Below, piece after piece: positions 17,019-25,720 of a DNA stretch of 64,000 bases. The stretch is from assembly GCF_020537505.1 (NCBI RefSeq), contig NZ_JAJBMO010000007.1, positions 1-64,000 of the forward strand, in the 5' to 3' direction. The DNA comes from Blautia glucerasea. Its GTDB lineage: Bacteria > Bacillota > Clostridia > Lachnospirales > Lachnospiraceae. Both the position numbers and the translations under genes were made by a program. The notes below the pieces were generated by a model that saw only the letters and a program-made list of their open reading frames with translations, searched no databases and had not been told where the DNA came from. How positions within the stretch are numbered: the stretch's first letter is position 1; each line of letters starts with the position of its first letter.

Positions 17019-17855
17019 TTATTTTCCAAATGTATTGCTGGATTTAGCAGCAGCTTTAGCTGCCATGGTGTTGGTGGACTCAAACAAGGAAGCTGTCGGT
17101 GCGACCGGACACATCAGTACCCGTCCTGTTCCGCGGTAAACATTTACCAGGCCTTCTCCACTAACCGCTGATCCCACAAGTGTTTTGGTTGATCGTTCTA
17201 CGGTAAATTCAAGGTTTGATGACCAGCATACGGCAAGGTTTCCATCAATTTTCAGTTCATCATTTTCCAATATGACTTCAATCAATTCATCTTCGGGAAC
17301 ATTAGACTCCAGTGCAGCTACACCATTTCCCTGCAAACTCAGATTAAACAGGCCTTCGCCACCTAATACGGCTGATGAAAGGTTCTTTCTGGCTACAACT
17401 TTACTTTTTACATTTGCATCACAAGCCAGGAACATGCCATCTTCAATTGTCATTCCGGCCGAACCCCATTTTCCAATGTCTGCAAGAATAATGTATTTAT
17501 ATGTTGGTTCCAGTACCAGACAGCCTTCGCCAACATATTCTGGCTTAACCGCAGTTTCTTTGGTAACCGCACCCTTGAGTGCCTTTCCAAGAAAATCTCC
17601 AATACCTTTTACACCCGATGTGGCTTGTACATTACCACCCATCCACTGCATGGAACCAGCCTGGATAACAGCTGAATGGTCTTTATCAATATCAATAACA
17701 ACCTGTCTTCTTCTGACATTCATTTTACTCATGAAATACTCATTCATTGCATTCATAGGTGAAACGCTGGCATCCTGCACATATTCAAGCACATGGAAGT
17801 TTCCGATGCTTTTTGCATATTTTCTGTTTTCATTTTGTAAGTTTTCAATTCGCAT
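17019..17855 (-). CDS. AIM24 family protein
   Basis: 278 residues from ATG 17855 behind GGAG. The body (about 60-250) has the glycine-rich, beta-strand-repeat pattern of AIM24/TIGR00266 proteins: IQAGSMQWM, GEGCLVLEP, GGEGLFNLSLQGNG, then SGEGLVNVYRGTG. The family forms a double-stranded beta helix trimer; yeast AIM24 is mitochondrial, and the bacterial members are of unknown role. The Ala-rich tail ends in SSNTFGK. It is a single gene between two terminators. Confidence 0.8.
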   Translation of the reverse strand: MRIENLQNENRKYAKSIGNFHVLEYVQDASVSPMNAMNEYFMSKMNVRRRQVVIDIDKDHSAVIQAGSMQWMGGNVQATSGVKGIGDFLGKALKGAVTKETAVKPEYVGEGCLVLEPTYKYIILADIGKWGSAGMTIEDGMFLACDANVKSKVVARKNLSSAVLGGEGLFNLSLQGNGVAALESNVPEDELIEVILENDELKIDGNLAVCWSSNLEFTVERSTKTLVGSAVSGEGLVNVYRGTGRVLMCPVAPTASLFESTNTMAAKAAAKSSNTFGK

Positions 17856-18089
17856 ATTACTACTGACTCCTTTACCTTTAATAATAATTCATAGTGTTAC
17901 TCAGATATGTTTATTATAAAAGAGTCGGCATAGAAAGAAAACAATTCGTGCAGAGAAATATAAAGACAGAATTCTCAAAATTCGAGAAATATAAAGATGT
18001 AATTTCTCATGGTGGATGTGTATTATGAAAAATAAATTTGTTATAGTGACAATATCAACAAAAAAGCAGAATATAAATGAGGTGATCAG

Positions 18090-18218
18090 ATGGAAGCAGC
18101 ACAGAGAATTCGATTAATCCGGATAATAGAAAGGATGGAGAAAAATCAGGCATTCAGTAATAAGCTTGGTATAAAGAACACATCTGAATATTTATCAGAA
18201 AAAGAACAGAAAAAATGA
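18090..18218 (+). CDS. Small charged protein
   Basis: 42 residues from ATG 18090 behind GAGGTGATC. An amphipathic, Arg/Ile-rich helix opens (EAAQRIRLIRIIERMEKN) and leads to a KLGIKNTSEY segment. The family is unknown to me, but the clean ribosome site and composition argue for a real gene. It precedes a two-helix membrane protein on the same strand. Confidence 0.5.
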   Translation: MEAAQRIRLIRIIERMEKNQAFSNKLGIKNTSEYLSEKEQKK

Positions 18219-18256
18219 AAGACGCATATCAAAATGAGTTTTAGAAGGAGTAAAAA

Positions 18257-18472
18257 ATGTTATCGTTATTATTTGCAATTTGTATGATTTGGTTTGTTGG
18301 AAAATTTTTTATATTTGGATTAAAAGCATCCTGGGGAATTATGAAATTACTTTGTACAGTTATTTTCTTTCCGGTGATATTGATTGGTATGGTTATAGGT
18401 GGACTGATGTACATTGCTTTTCCATTATTGATCATTGGTGGCATTATGGCATTGGTGACGTCACATTCATAA
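18257..18472 (+). CDS. Small membrane protein
   Basis: 71 residues from ATG 18257 behind AGAAGGAG. It is almost wholly hydrophobic, with two or three membrane helices (about 2-20, 28-50, 50-68) rich in Ile, Gly and Phe and no long polar loop. No family recognised. It ends upstream of a shared bidirectional terminator. Confidence 0.55.
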   Translation: MLSLLFAICMIWFVGKFFIFGLKASWGIMKLLCTVIFFPVILIGMVIGGLMYIAFPLLIIGGIMALVTSHS

Positions 18473-18530
18473 TCGATCAGGAGGAAGAAAACAGAAAGTA
18501 TCGTCAATCAATTACAGCGTATTTAAAGGA

Positions 18531-18565
18531 AAAGGCAATGAGTCAGAAATGGTTCATTGCCTTTT
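18531..18565. terminator. Bidirectional terminator
   Basis: AAAGGCAATGA pairs with TCATTGCCTTT around a 12-base loop, with T-runs on both strands. It serves the small membrane protein gene (+) and the XRE gene (-). Confidence 0.75.
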
Positions 18566-18578
18566 GTCGCGTTATGGA

Positions 18579-19094
18579 TTATTTCAATTTTTCTTTCTCG
18601 GCATTTAAGAGCTCAAGATTAAGCCCCTGTTCTCCGGCGGTCTTATCTACCCAAAGATTCAAAGAGTCTATGGCTAAAGAAATTTCATCAAGTTTTTTAC
18701 TGATATAAGCAAAATCTTTCATTTCATCATCGCTGATCTTACCGTCACGGGCAATCTGGATCAGACGACCGGTAAGAGGATTGATTTCATTTAGACTGGC
18801 AATTGTCTCCAAAATGATATTTGACAGCTCGGTCACTTCTACTTCTGGAACATAACGATGGCCGATCTCGCATTTGTGAGAGCAATAATAATTGCAAAGC
18901 TCTGGTCTTTTATAGGCATCTGCCATCTGGAGGATATCATAAGGTGTAGGTTCTTGTGTTTCATATTCAAATTTTTCAATTTTTGAATCAGAGACAGCAT
19001 CCATTTTTTCACTGGCCTCTGCTCTTGTAAGTCCTGCCGCTTCTCGGCAAAGCTGGTAAATTGTTTTGTTTTCCCTGGTGGATTGCTTACCCAT
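18579..19094 (-). CDS. XRE-like HTH protein
   Basis: 171 residues from ATG 19094 behind GAGGAGG. The N-terminal part (about 8-65) reads as a Cro/C1-type HTH (IYQLCREAAGLTRAEASEKM, then a second helix pair and DILQMADAYKRPELC). It leads into a Cys pair region (CNYYCSHKC) and a C-terminal ~90 residues of two long helices. A CNYYCxxxC motif after an XRE domain is frequent in Lachnospiraceae proteins. It is probably a small transcription factor with a helical effector or dimerisation domain; its targets are unknown. Confidence 0.65.
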   Translation of the reverse strand: MGKQSTRENKTIYQLCREAAGLTRAEASEKMDAVSDSKIEKFEYETQEPTPYDILQMADAYKRPELCNYYCSHKCEIGHRYVPEVEVTELSNIILETIASLNEINPLTGRLIQIARDGKISDDEMKDFAYISKKLDEISLAIDSLNLWVDKTAGEQGLNLELLNAEKEKLK

Positions 19095-19122
19095 GAGAAT
19101 TTCCTCCTCGTATATCGCTAAA

Positions 19123-19153
19123 CATGAGGATTATCAATCTTTAAGTCCTCATG
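19123..19153. repeat. Inverted repeat before XRE gene
   Basis: CATGAGGA and TCCTCATG pair perfectly around a 15-base loop, 29 bases upstream of the XRE start codon. It could be an autoregulatory site or a leader hairpin. Confidence 0.35.
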
Positions 19154-19274
19154 CAAGACGTGTGTTTCTCGTATAGAGTTCATTATACTTGAATTATCAA
19201 TTAACAACAAGCTCAATAATGAACATGAAGTCAAAAAGAGTGAAAGAGGAAAGAGAGGGTACAGAAAGCGCATT

Positions 19275-19373
19275 ATGAACAAACAGGAAATCAATGTATT
19301 TATTGAAAAAATGAAAGAAGTAGGTGATGTTTGGACGGAAGAGCAGGTAAATAATAACAAAAGAAAAAATTAA
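19275..19373 (+). CDS. Very small protein, possibly truncated
   Basis: 32 residues from ATG 19275 with only a distant GAGAGG. The sequence (KQEINVFIEKM, then GDVWTEEQV) resembles the start of short acidic Lachnospiraceae proteins that continue for another ten or more residues after EEQV. Here it ends in a Lys/Asn tail, so it may be a shortened copy. Confidence 0.3.
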   Translation: MNKQEINVFIEKMKEVGDVWTEEQVNNNKRKN

Positions 19374-19500
19374 TAGTATTTGTAAGGCGTTAGTGGAGTA
19401 TTGAAAAAGAAAATCCAGAGATAAAGAAATTTAATTAAGCATAATGTAGACGGTGTGCTATAATTACTGACAGTAGACATCAGAAAAGAAGGGACAAAAT

Positions 19501-20433
19501 ATGCAAATCAGTTTATTACTAATTGAAGAGATCGCAAAGCTTTTTGCGATCATGCTTATGGGATATGCGGTTGTAAAAGCTGGACTTATGAAGTCATCGG
19601 AGAGTAAAAGCTTATCTGTAGTCATGGTTTATCTGGTTATTCCATGTGTGATTATCGACGCATTTCAGGTGGACTATACATCAGATGTAAAAAAAGGACT
19701 GCTTCTGGCATGTGCAGCAGCAGTTTTGGTACATGTTTTATTTCTGATACTTACCACAATATTAAAACAAGTATTACAGCTGGATACGATTGAGCGTGCA
19801 ACTGTTATTTATTCAAATGCCGGGATACTGGTAATTCCGCTGGTACAGGATTTGCTTGGACAGGAGTACGTTATTTACTCCAGTGCTTATATTGCGGTAC
19901 AGCTGATTCTGATCTGGACACACTGCAAAAATATGCTTTGCGAAGAAGATAGATTAGAGTGGAAAAAAGTATTTCTGAACGTAAATATTATTTCAATCAT
20001 AGTAGGAGTGATATTGTTTGTCTGCAAAATCCAGTTGCCTTCGGGTGTACAGGATGTCATGGATATGATGAATAATATGATTGGTCCGATCGGTATGCTG
20101 CTTGCAGGAATGGTTATTGCGGATGTACCTCTTAAGACCGTATTTACTAAAAAAAGGAACTATATTTCGACAGTATTGAGATTGATTATTTATCCAATAT
20201 TTGTATTGATTTTAATGAAAATGATTAATACATTTGCGGGAGTGAATGATTCCAAACAGATTCTCCTGACTGTGTATATTGCATCTATAACACCTGCCTG
20301 CGCAACTGTGACATCCATGGCGCAACTATATGATAAAGATGCGGCATATGCGAGCTCATTGTATGTACTTACGACACTGCTGTCAATTGTGACCATGCCA
20401 GTGATGGTGGGAATGTATGAGATGTTTGTGTGA
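19501..20433 (+). CDS. AEC family (auxin efflux carrier-type) transporter
   Basis: 310 residues with ten predicted membrane helices, the usual AEC length. A TATAAT box at 19459-19464 and AAGAAGGG before ATG 19501 make a simple promoter and ribosome site. The Asn/Gly/Pro-rich crossover segments (VIYSNAGILVIPLVQDLLG and, in the second half, ASITPACATVTSMA) match the family's broken helices. Bacterial AEC proteins carry malate, other organic acids or amino acids, often linked to malolactic enzymes, but no such enzyme is adjacent. A strong terminator follows. Confidence 0.8.
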   Translation: MQISLLLIEEIAKLFAIMLMGYAVVKAGLMKSSESKSLSVVMVYLVIPCVIIDAFQVDYTSDVKKGLLLACAAAVLVHVLFLILTTILKQVLQLDTIERATVIYSNAGILVIPLVQDLLGQEYVIYSSAYIAVQLILIWTHCKNMLCEEDRLEWKKVFLNVNIISIIVGVILFVCKIQLPSGVQDVMDMMNNMIGPIGMLLAGMVIADVPLKTVFTKKRNYISTVLRLIIYPIFVLILMKMINTFAGVNDSKQILLTVYIASITPACATVTSMAQLYDKDAAYASSLYVLTTLLSIVTMPVMVGMYEMFV

Positions 20434-20463
20434 GAGAATAGAAAGATTGAAGAAATGACAGAA

Positions 20464-20497
20464 GAGACACTGACTGCGGTTGGTGTCTTTTTTTCTT
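20464..20497 (+). terminator. Intrinsic terminator
   Basis: AGACAC and GTGTCT pair around TGACTGCGGTTG, followed by seven T and a CTTT. It ends the AEC transporter gene. Confidence 0.75.
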
Positions 20498-20602
20498 TAA
20501 AATAGCAATTAAAGGGTGTCTTTTTTTGTTAGTTGTCGGGATTTTTGTACAGCCATTTGATATAAAATGATAACATCAAAAAAATCCAAGGAGGACTGGC
20601 AG

Positions 20603-20704
20603 ATGAAAGGTTATGACACAAGCAACGGATATATGGGATATGTAGAAGGCAAATACATTTTATTTGCCAGTGAACAGGAATATTTCGAGTTTATGGAAGA
20701 TTAA
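20603..20704 (+). CDS. Very small protein
   Basis: 33 residues from ATG 20603 behind a perfect AGGAGG (20589-20594). It is rich in Tyr and Gly (MKGYDTSNGYMGYVEG) and ends in EYFEFMED. Its last 38 bases, with the next ribosome site, recur at 25445-25482. It leads a three-gene run of tiny frames and is probably the leftover of a longer small protein. Confidence 0.45.
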   Translation: MKGYDTSNGYMGYVEGKYILFASEQEYFEFMED

Positions 20705-20718
20705 GAGGAGGAAGGGCA

Positions 20719-20898
20719 ATGAGTAAAATCTATTTCACACTGACAGGAACAAATCATTATTTCGGAAAAGAATTTCTGAAAAAAGGAACGAAGATCCGCT
20801 TAGAAAAAGAACCGGATAATGAGTATGACAAAGAAGCAATTAGCATTAGAGATAACGAATCGCAGGAATTAGAAGCAGTAATCAAAAGCGAGGAATAA
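20719..20898 (+). CDS. Short HIRAN-like protein
   Basis: 59 residues from ATG 20719 behind GAGGAGGAAG. The sequence FTLTGTNHYFGKEFL, then G-x-x-I-R-L-E-K-E-P-D-N-E-Y-D-K-E-A-I follows the HIRAN domain core (G-x-x-H, then L-x-x-E-P-x-N-x-Y-D-x-x-A-I). This domain binds 3' ends of single-stranded DNA. Intact relatives run to about 95 residues, so this copy has lost the final strands. The next tiny frame begins two bases after its stop. A decayed second copy of its 3' part is at 25721. Confidence 0.55.
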   Translation: MSKIYFTLTGTNHYFGKEFLKKGTKIRLEKEPDNEYDKEAISIRDNESQELEAVIKSEE

Positions 20899-21037
20899 AA
20901 TGGGAAAAGAACAAATATTTTTACAGGGACAGGTGATTGTACAGAATGATAAGTATGTTTTACAGGAAAAATGCACTACAGAGGTTATATCTATGTTATA
21001 CTTGAGTTGATATTGAGTGAAAAATCTACTAAAAGGT
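20843..21037. repeat. Duplicated block, copy A
   Basis: About 195 bases covering the end of the HIRAN-like gene, the 36-residue frame and its downstream region. Copy B is at 25721-25930. A separate 38-base match (20674-20711) is repeated at 25445-25482. The pair brackets the ROK, dehydrogenase and symporter genes. Confidence 0.8.
20900..21010 (+). CDS. Very small protein in duplicated block
   Basis: 36 residues from ATG 20900 (TAAAATG junction with the HIRAN-like gene). The sequence (GKEQIFLQGQVIVQNDKYVL) looks beta-rich and continues to EVISMLYLS. In the second copy at 25778 the same frame is broken by a 13-base tandem insertion. Function unknown; it could be a remnant. Confidence 0.35.
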   Translation: MGKEQIFLQGQVIVQNDKYVLQEKCTTEVISMLYLS

Positions 21038-21229
21038 ACATAAGCTAAATGTACAGTTGGAATAGCAACTATTAACGAACATTGATAGCTTAACAATTGC
21101 TCTGAACTCTGCGATAGGGACTTTATATTTGCAGCAACATACTCTGCAGAGACAATGGCTATTTACAAATACGACAATAACAGGTATCATTCTTTTATAA
21201 ATACATTCATAAAAGAAGGTAGAAACAGA

Positions 21230-22342
21230 ATGAACGGACTGGAAAAGAAATTTGCTACGAAATCAAAAATCGTAAATTATATTATAAATAGAGAATCCAC
21301 ATCAAAAGTGGAAATATCCAAAGAACTGAATCTGAGTATGCCAACAGTTCTGTCTAATGTAAAAGATTTATTGGAAAAAGGTATCATAATAGAAACTGGA
21401 GAATATGAATCCACAGGAGGAAGAAAGGCTAAAAGTATTGGAATCAATCCATCCTATCGTTATGCAATGGGAATTGTGATCACTGCAAATCATCTGGGAA
21501 TGGTGCTGGTAAATCTGAAGTATGAGATTGTGAAATCAGAGCGGATTCGTCTGAAATTTGTATCTGATATGTCATATTGCAGTCAGGTGGCAGATTATGC
21601 GGCGAAATTTCTGGATCATATGGATGATGCAGAACAGAAAGAAAAGCTTCTGGGTGTTGGAATCTCTATTCCGGGAATCATTAATCAGGAGCAGAAACTG
21701 GTGATAAAATCCCACGCACTGAAACTTGAAAACTATAGTCTCAGTTTCCTGGAACAGGCATTTTCTGTCTCGGTTTATTTTGCAAATGATGCCAATGCGG
21801 CAATGATGGCAGAAGATATGAACACCTATCAGAATGCAATTTACCTTTCGTTGAATCAGACTCTTGGTGGTGCATTTTGCATAGGGGGAAATTTGTTTTC
21901 CGGAGAAAATCAGAAGGCCGGAGAATTTGGACATATGATACTTGTACCTCAGGGCCGCAAGTGTTATTGTGGAAAATCAGGTTGTGCAGATGCTTATTGC
22001 GCTGCAGGAGCACTTGTTGGTGTGTCAAAGGATTCTGTGGAACAGTTTATGCAGCTGCTCAAAAGTAATGATGAAAAGGCAGAGAAAAAATGGGAAGAGT
22101 ATCTTGATTATCTTGCAATTCTGATTTCAAATCTGCGCATGGCATATGATATGGATATCATTCTTGGAGGTGAAATGGGTGGATATCTCTCAGATTATAT
22201 GATACCTCTTGGGGAAAAAGTAATGAAGTATAATGGATTTGATCATGATCTGAGATATCTGAAAAACTGTTCTTATAAGAAAGAAGCCTCAGCTGTAGGT
22301 GCAGCAAAGCATTTCCTGCAGGATTTTATCGGAAAGATATAG
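21230..22342 (+). CDS. ROK family transcriptional repressor
   Basis: 370 residues from ATG 21230 (GAAGGT upstream); the longer frame from 21155 has no ribosome site. The N-terminal winged HTH (about 10-70) includes TSKVEISKELNLSMPTVLSN. The rest is a ROK sugar-kinase fold with the zinc motif CYCGKSGCADAYC and the phosphate loop region GGAFCIGG. ROK proteins with an HTH are sugar-responsive repressors (XylR/NagC type). It is followed by its own terminator, then by the dehydrogenase and symporter genes whose promoter carries a large inverted repeat, so it most likely controls those two genes. Confidence 0.85.
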   Translation: MNGLEKKFATKSKIVNYIINRESTSKVEISKELNLSMPTVLSNVKDLLEKGIIIETGEYESTGGRKAKSIGINPSYRYAMGIVITANHLGMVLVNLKYEIVKSERIRLKFVSDMSYCSQVADYAAKFLDHMDDAEQKEKLLGVGISIPGIINQEQKLVIKSHALKLENYSLSFLEQAFSVSVYFANDANAAMMAEDMNTYQNAIYLSLNQTLGGAFCIGGNLFSGENQKAGEFGHMILVPQGRKCYCGKSGCADAYCAAGALVGVSKDSVEQFMQLLKSNDEKAEKKWEEYLDYLAILISNLRMAYDMDIILGGEMGGYLSDYMIPLGEKVMKYNGFDHDLRYLKNCSYKKEASAVGAAKHFLQDFIGKI

Positions 22343-22398
22343 ATTTGCCTATAATCTGCCGATATATCATAGTAAAAAAATATCTGAATACAAAAAAT

Positions 22399-22441
22399 AC
22401 CCTGATTACAACAATGAAACGTTTTGATCAGGGTGTTTTTG
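22399..22441 (+). terminator. Intrinsic terminator
   Basis: ACCCTGAT pairs with ATCAGGGT around a 20-base loop, followed by GTTTTTG. It separates the ROK gene from the operon it probably controls. Confidence 0.75.
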
Positions 22442-22540
22442 TTGAGGGAATTCCGAAGACAATCAGAAGGATTGCTATAGTAAAATCTGCATAAAAACAA
22501 AATCTTTACTTTGTGCAACTGGTAGAAATGAGAAATATTT

Positions 22541-22605
22541 TTAAATGTTTATTGACAAAGTTAGAGATTTGAATAATAATGTAATTACTTTAATAAAACA
22601 TTTAA
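22541..22605 (+). promoter_or_regulatory. Promoter flanked by inverted repeat
   Basis: TTGACA (22552-22557), 17 bases and AATAAT (22575-22580) form the promoter. TTAAATGTTTATT (22541-22553) and AATAAAACATTTAA (22592-22605) are inverted copies with one extra base in the second. One arm overlaps the -35 box and the other lies just after the transcription start. This is a likely double site for the ROK repressor upstream. Confidence 0.65.
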
Positions 22606-22665
22606 TAAAAGACAACAAATAACTAGAGGCTCAAAGTACATTCAACAAACAAGGAGGAAAATATT

Positions 22666-23694
22666 ATGTTACAGCAGGTTATGACAAATCCAGGAGAAAT
22701 TATTTTCAGAGAGGTTCCCGTACCAGAGATTAAAGACAACCAGGTTTTGGTTAAGATTATGAATATTGGTATCTGTGGTTCTGATATCCATGTATATCAC
22801 GGAAAACATCCTTTTACAAAATATCCGGTAACCCAGGGACATGAAGTATCAGGAGAAGTGGTAAAAACAGGTGATGCAGTAACAGAATTTCATATGGGAC
22901 AGAAAGTAACAATTGAGCCACAGGTATATTGTGGACATTGTTATCCATGCCGTCACGGAAAATACAATCTCTGCGAAGAACTGAAAGTAATGGGATTCCA
23001 GACAACAGGAACTGCATCCGAGTATTTTGCAGTTGATGCATCAAAAGTAACACCGATACCGGAAGATATGTCTTATGAAGAGGGCGCAATGATCGAGCCT
23101 CTGGCAGTGGCTGTTCATGGTGTTAAACAGATGGGCGATGTAACAGGAATGAATATTGTGGTGATAGGAGCCGGTCCGATTGGAAATCTGGTAGCGCAGT
23201 CTGCAAAAGGAATGGGAGCAGCTAAAGTTATGATCACAGATGTCAGTGATCTTCGTCTGGAAAAAGCAAAAGAGTGTGGAATTGACGTATGTGTCAACAC
23301 AAGAAATAAAAATTTCGGGGAAGCAATGGTAGAAGCCTTTGGACCGGATAAGGCAGATGTTATCTATGATTGTGCAGGAAATAACATTACAATGGGACAG
23401 GCGATCAAATATGCAAGAAAAGGAAGCGTGATTGTGCTGGTTGCAGTTTTTGCAGGAATGGCTGAGATCGATCTGGCAGTTGCAAATGATCATGAGCTTG
23501 ATATCAAGAGCACAATGATGTACAGACATGATGATTATGTAGACGGAATCAGACTGGTGAATGAAGGAAAAGTGCATTTAAGACCGCTGATCTCTAAGAC
23601 ATTTGCATTTAAAGATTATCTGAAAGCATACCAGTACATTGACGATAACCGTGAAACTACAATGAAAGTGATTATCAATGTGCAGGAAAAATAA
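22666..23694 (+). CDS. Zinc-dependent alcohol/polyol dehydrogenase
   Basis: 342 residues from ATG 22666 behind AAGGAGG. It belongs to the medium-chain dehydrogenase/reductase superfamily. GICGSDIHVYHGK and GHEVSGEVV supply the catalytic zinc ligands, CGHCYPCRHGKYNLC the four cysteines of the structural zinc, and VIGAGPIGNLVAQ the NAD-binding Rossmann loop. Overall it resembles sorbitol or L-threonine/galactitol-1-phosphate dehydrogenases, so it probably oxidises a sugar alcohol or reduces a keto-sugar. The GPH-type symporter just downstream supplies the substrate, and the ROK regulator upstream probably senses it. Confidence 0.85.
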   Translation: MLQQVMTNPGEIIFREVPVPEIKDNQVLVKIMNIGICGSDIHVYHGKHPFTKYPVTQGHEVSGEVVKTGDAVTEFHMGQKVTIEPQVYCGHCYPCRHGKYNLCEELKVMGFQTTGTASEYFAVDASKVTPIPEDMSYEEGAMIEPLAVAVHGVKQMGDVTGMNIVVIGAGPIGNLVAQSAKGMGAAKVMITDVSDLRLEKAKECGIDVCVNTRNKNFGEAMVEAFGPDKADVIYDCAGNNITMGQAIKYARKGSVIVLVAVFAGMAEIDLAVANDHELDIKSTMMYRHDDYVDGIRLVNEGKVHLRPLISKTFAFKDYLKAYQYIDDNRETTMKVIINVQEK

Positions 23695-23807
23695 AATACC
23701 CTGCTGATCATAAGCCTTATGTAAGACAAAGATATAATAAAAAAGACTGCTGTAAAGAAGACATGAGTAAACGGAAAGACGGAGGATGGCAGCAGGCAGG
23801 AGGAATT

Positions 23808-25184
23808 ATGGAGAGTAAAAACGAAAATGTAAAAGTTTCGTTGATCAGTAAAATCGCATATGGATTTGGCGATGTAGGATGTAATTTCAGCTGGATGTTC
23901 GTCAGTAATTTTCTCATGATTTTTTACACAGACGTATTCGGAATCAGTATGGCAGCAGTCTCTGCCCTGATGCTGTTTTCGAGATTTTGGGATGCGATCA
24001 ATGATCCGATCGTGGGTGGACTGACAGATAAAACCAAAACAAAATGGGGACGTTATCGTCCATGGCTTCTCATTGCAGCTCCGATCACGGCCGTGCTTCT
24101 GATTATGACATTCTGGGCACATCCGGACTGGTCGGACAGATCAAAGGTTATCTATATGGTAATTACATACTGTCTGTTGGTACTTGGATATACTTGTGTA
24201 AATATCCCGTATGGCACCCTTTGTGGAGCAATGACACAGGATATCGATGAACGTGCAAAGATTAATACATCACGTTCAGTATCTGCAATGGTTGCAATTG
24301 GAATTATCAATATCATTACAGTTCCACTGATTGGAAAACTTGGCAGTCAAAGTGCTAAAACCGGATACCTACTGGTAGCAATCATATACGGATGTATTTT
24401 TGCAGCCTGTCATTTCTTCTGTTTCGCAAAAACAAAAGAGCAGGTGATTATGCCGGAAAAAGACAAAATATCCATAAAAGTGCAGTTAAGAGCAGTGATG
24501 CAGAACCGCCCATATATTCTGGCATTAATCGGACAGGTGTTATTCGGATTTACACTTTATGGAAGAAATGCAGATGTTTTATACTATTTCACTTATGTAG
24601 AGGGAAATGCATCCTACTATACTACATATTCCATGTGCATTATCATTCCATCCATTATCGGTGCTGCATGTTTCCAGCCTGTATTCCGAAAATTGAATAA
24701 TAAAGGAAGAACTGCATCTGTTTTTGCCCTTTTTACCGGAATTTCCATGCTCTGTATGTTCTTCTTCAATGTAAAGGAAACACCGGCAGCGTTCTATACA
24801 CTTGCAGGAATTACACAATTCTTTTTTTCTGGATTTAACACTGCAATCTATGCGATCATTCCCGATTGCGTAGAATACGGAGAGTGGAAAACGGGCTTAA
24901 GGAATGATGGTTTTCAATATGCATTTGTGTCACTGGGAAATAAAATTGGCATGGCAATAGGAACAGCGCTTCTTGCAGCACTTCTTGGAAAATATGGATA
25001 TGTGGCAAATCAGGTACAGAATCCGGCTGTTCTCAGTATTATGAGACATTCCTTTACTACAATTCCGGGAGTTTTATGGATAGTGACAGCAATTGTACTG
25101 TTTTTCTATCGTCTGAACAAAAAACGTTACAATGAAATCGTAGAAGACCTGAAAAAACAGGATAAAATAAATCCCAGATATTGA
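23808..25184 (+). CDS. GPH family sugar/cation symporter
   Basis: 458 residues. AGGAGG sets ATG 23808; the longer frame from 23763 has no ribosome site. Twelve membrane helices are predicted. The helix 1-2 region (KIAYGFGDVGCNFSW), DPIVGGLTDKTKTKWGRYRPW after helix 2, and TSRSVSA match the MelB/XynB-type glycoside-pentoside-hexuronide group of the major facilitator family, which uses sodium or protons to import glycosides, pentosides or hexuronides. It follows the polyol dehydrogenase on one transcript. A 20-base perfect palindrome and a remnant of arsenate reductase begin at its stop codon. Confidence 0.85.
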   Translation: MESKNENVKVSLISKIAYGFGDVGCNFSWMFVSNFLMIFYTDVFGISMAAVSALMLFSRFWDAINDPIVGGLTDKTKTKWGRYRPWLLIAAPITAVLLIMTFWAHPDWSDRSKVIYMVITYCLLVLGYTCVNIPYGTLCGAMTQDIDERAKINTSRSVSAMVAIGIINIITVPLIGKLGSQSAKTGYLLVAIIYGCIFAACHFFCFAKTKEQVIMPEKDKISIKVQLRAVMQNRPYILALIGQVLFGFTLYGRNADVLYYFTYVEGNASYYTTYSMCIIIPSIIGAACFQPVFRKLNNKGRTASVFALFTGISMLCMFFFNVKETPAAFYTLAGITQFFFSGFNTAIYAIIPDCVEYGEWKTGLRNDGFQYAFVSLGNKIGMAIGTALLAALLGKYGYVANQVQNPAVLSIMRHSFTTIPGVLWIVTAIVLFFYRLNKKRYNEIVEDLKKQDKINPRY

Positions 25185-25199
25185 TATTGCAATATCAAT
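25180..25199. repeat. Perfect 20-base palindrome
   Basis: ATTGATATTGCAATATCAAT is fully self-complementary and overlaps the symporter stop codon. It could act as a weak transcription end or a protein-binding site, or be chance. Confidence 0.5.
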
Positions 25200-25356
25200 G
25201 GGATGCAATGTGGGATGTCCTTTTATTGGAAGGGCGTTTGATGATAACTGGGGACTTGATGATCCAACGGGAAAATCAGATGATGATTTCAAGGCTGTGA
25301 TACAGCGGATTGAGGAGAATATCATTGAGCTAAAGAAAAGGTTGAGTGAAAGGTAA
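25183..25356 (+). pseudogene. C-terminal remnant of ArsC (LMW-phosphatase type)
   Basis: Overlapping the end of the symporter gene, 57 codons read DIAISMGCNVGCPF, then DDNWGLDDPTGKSDDDF and a final helix, ending at TAA 25354-25356. This is the last third of the thioredoxin-linked arsenate reductase family: the MGCNVxCP segment and WGLDDPTGK loop are hallmarks. The active-site Cys loop at the N-terminus is lost. ATG 25198 lies in frame, but the product would be inactive. Confidence 0.8.
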
Positions 25357-25491
25357 AGTGGAGTTTTGCGTGAGCAAACATTAGAAAATACAGATGGTTA
25401 AGGTGGTGATCAATGTGGTCATCACTTTTTCTATTTCTGAAAAGACAGGAATATTTCGAGTTTATGGAAGATTAAGAGGAGGGTTCAACTA

Positions 25492-25707
25492 ATGAAGTCA
25501 AATATAGAAATGAAAATGGAGCTTATGGAGCGAAGACAAGCGGTACATGCAAATAAGATACAGGCACTTATGCTAATGATAACAGTGATGCAGATCCCGG
25601 AAAAAGAGAAGAACCGAAAGATATTAAAAGCTGTTCGAGTTAGTACCGCATTATTGTGGATTCTTACATGTGTAGAGGATTTAGTGTTAATGATCCGAAA
25701 AAGATGA
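25492..25707 (+). CDS. Small protein of unknown function
   Basis: 71 residues from ATG 25492 behind GAGGAGGG, the ribosome site shared with the duplicated block. The first half is a Met/Lys-rich amphipathic helix, the second half partly hydrophobic (VSTALLWILTCVEDLVLMI), so it may touch the membrane. Family not recognised. Confidence 0.45.
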   Translation: MKSNIEMKMELMERRQAVHANKIQALMLMITVMQIPEKEKNRKILKAVRVSTALLWILTCVEDLVLMIRKR

Positions 25708-25720
25708 ATGCAGATGCTGT

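Noticed and set aside
19118..19360. 80-codon minus-strand frame upstream of the XRE gene
   Set aside because: Ser/Leu-rich shadow of the plus-strand region holding the 32-residue frame; no start signals.
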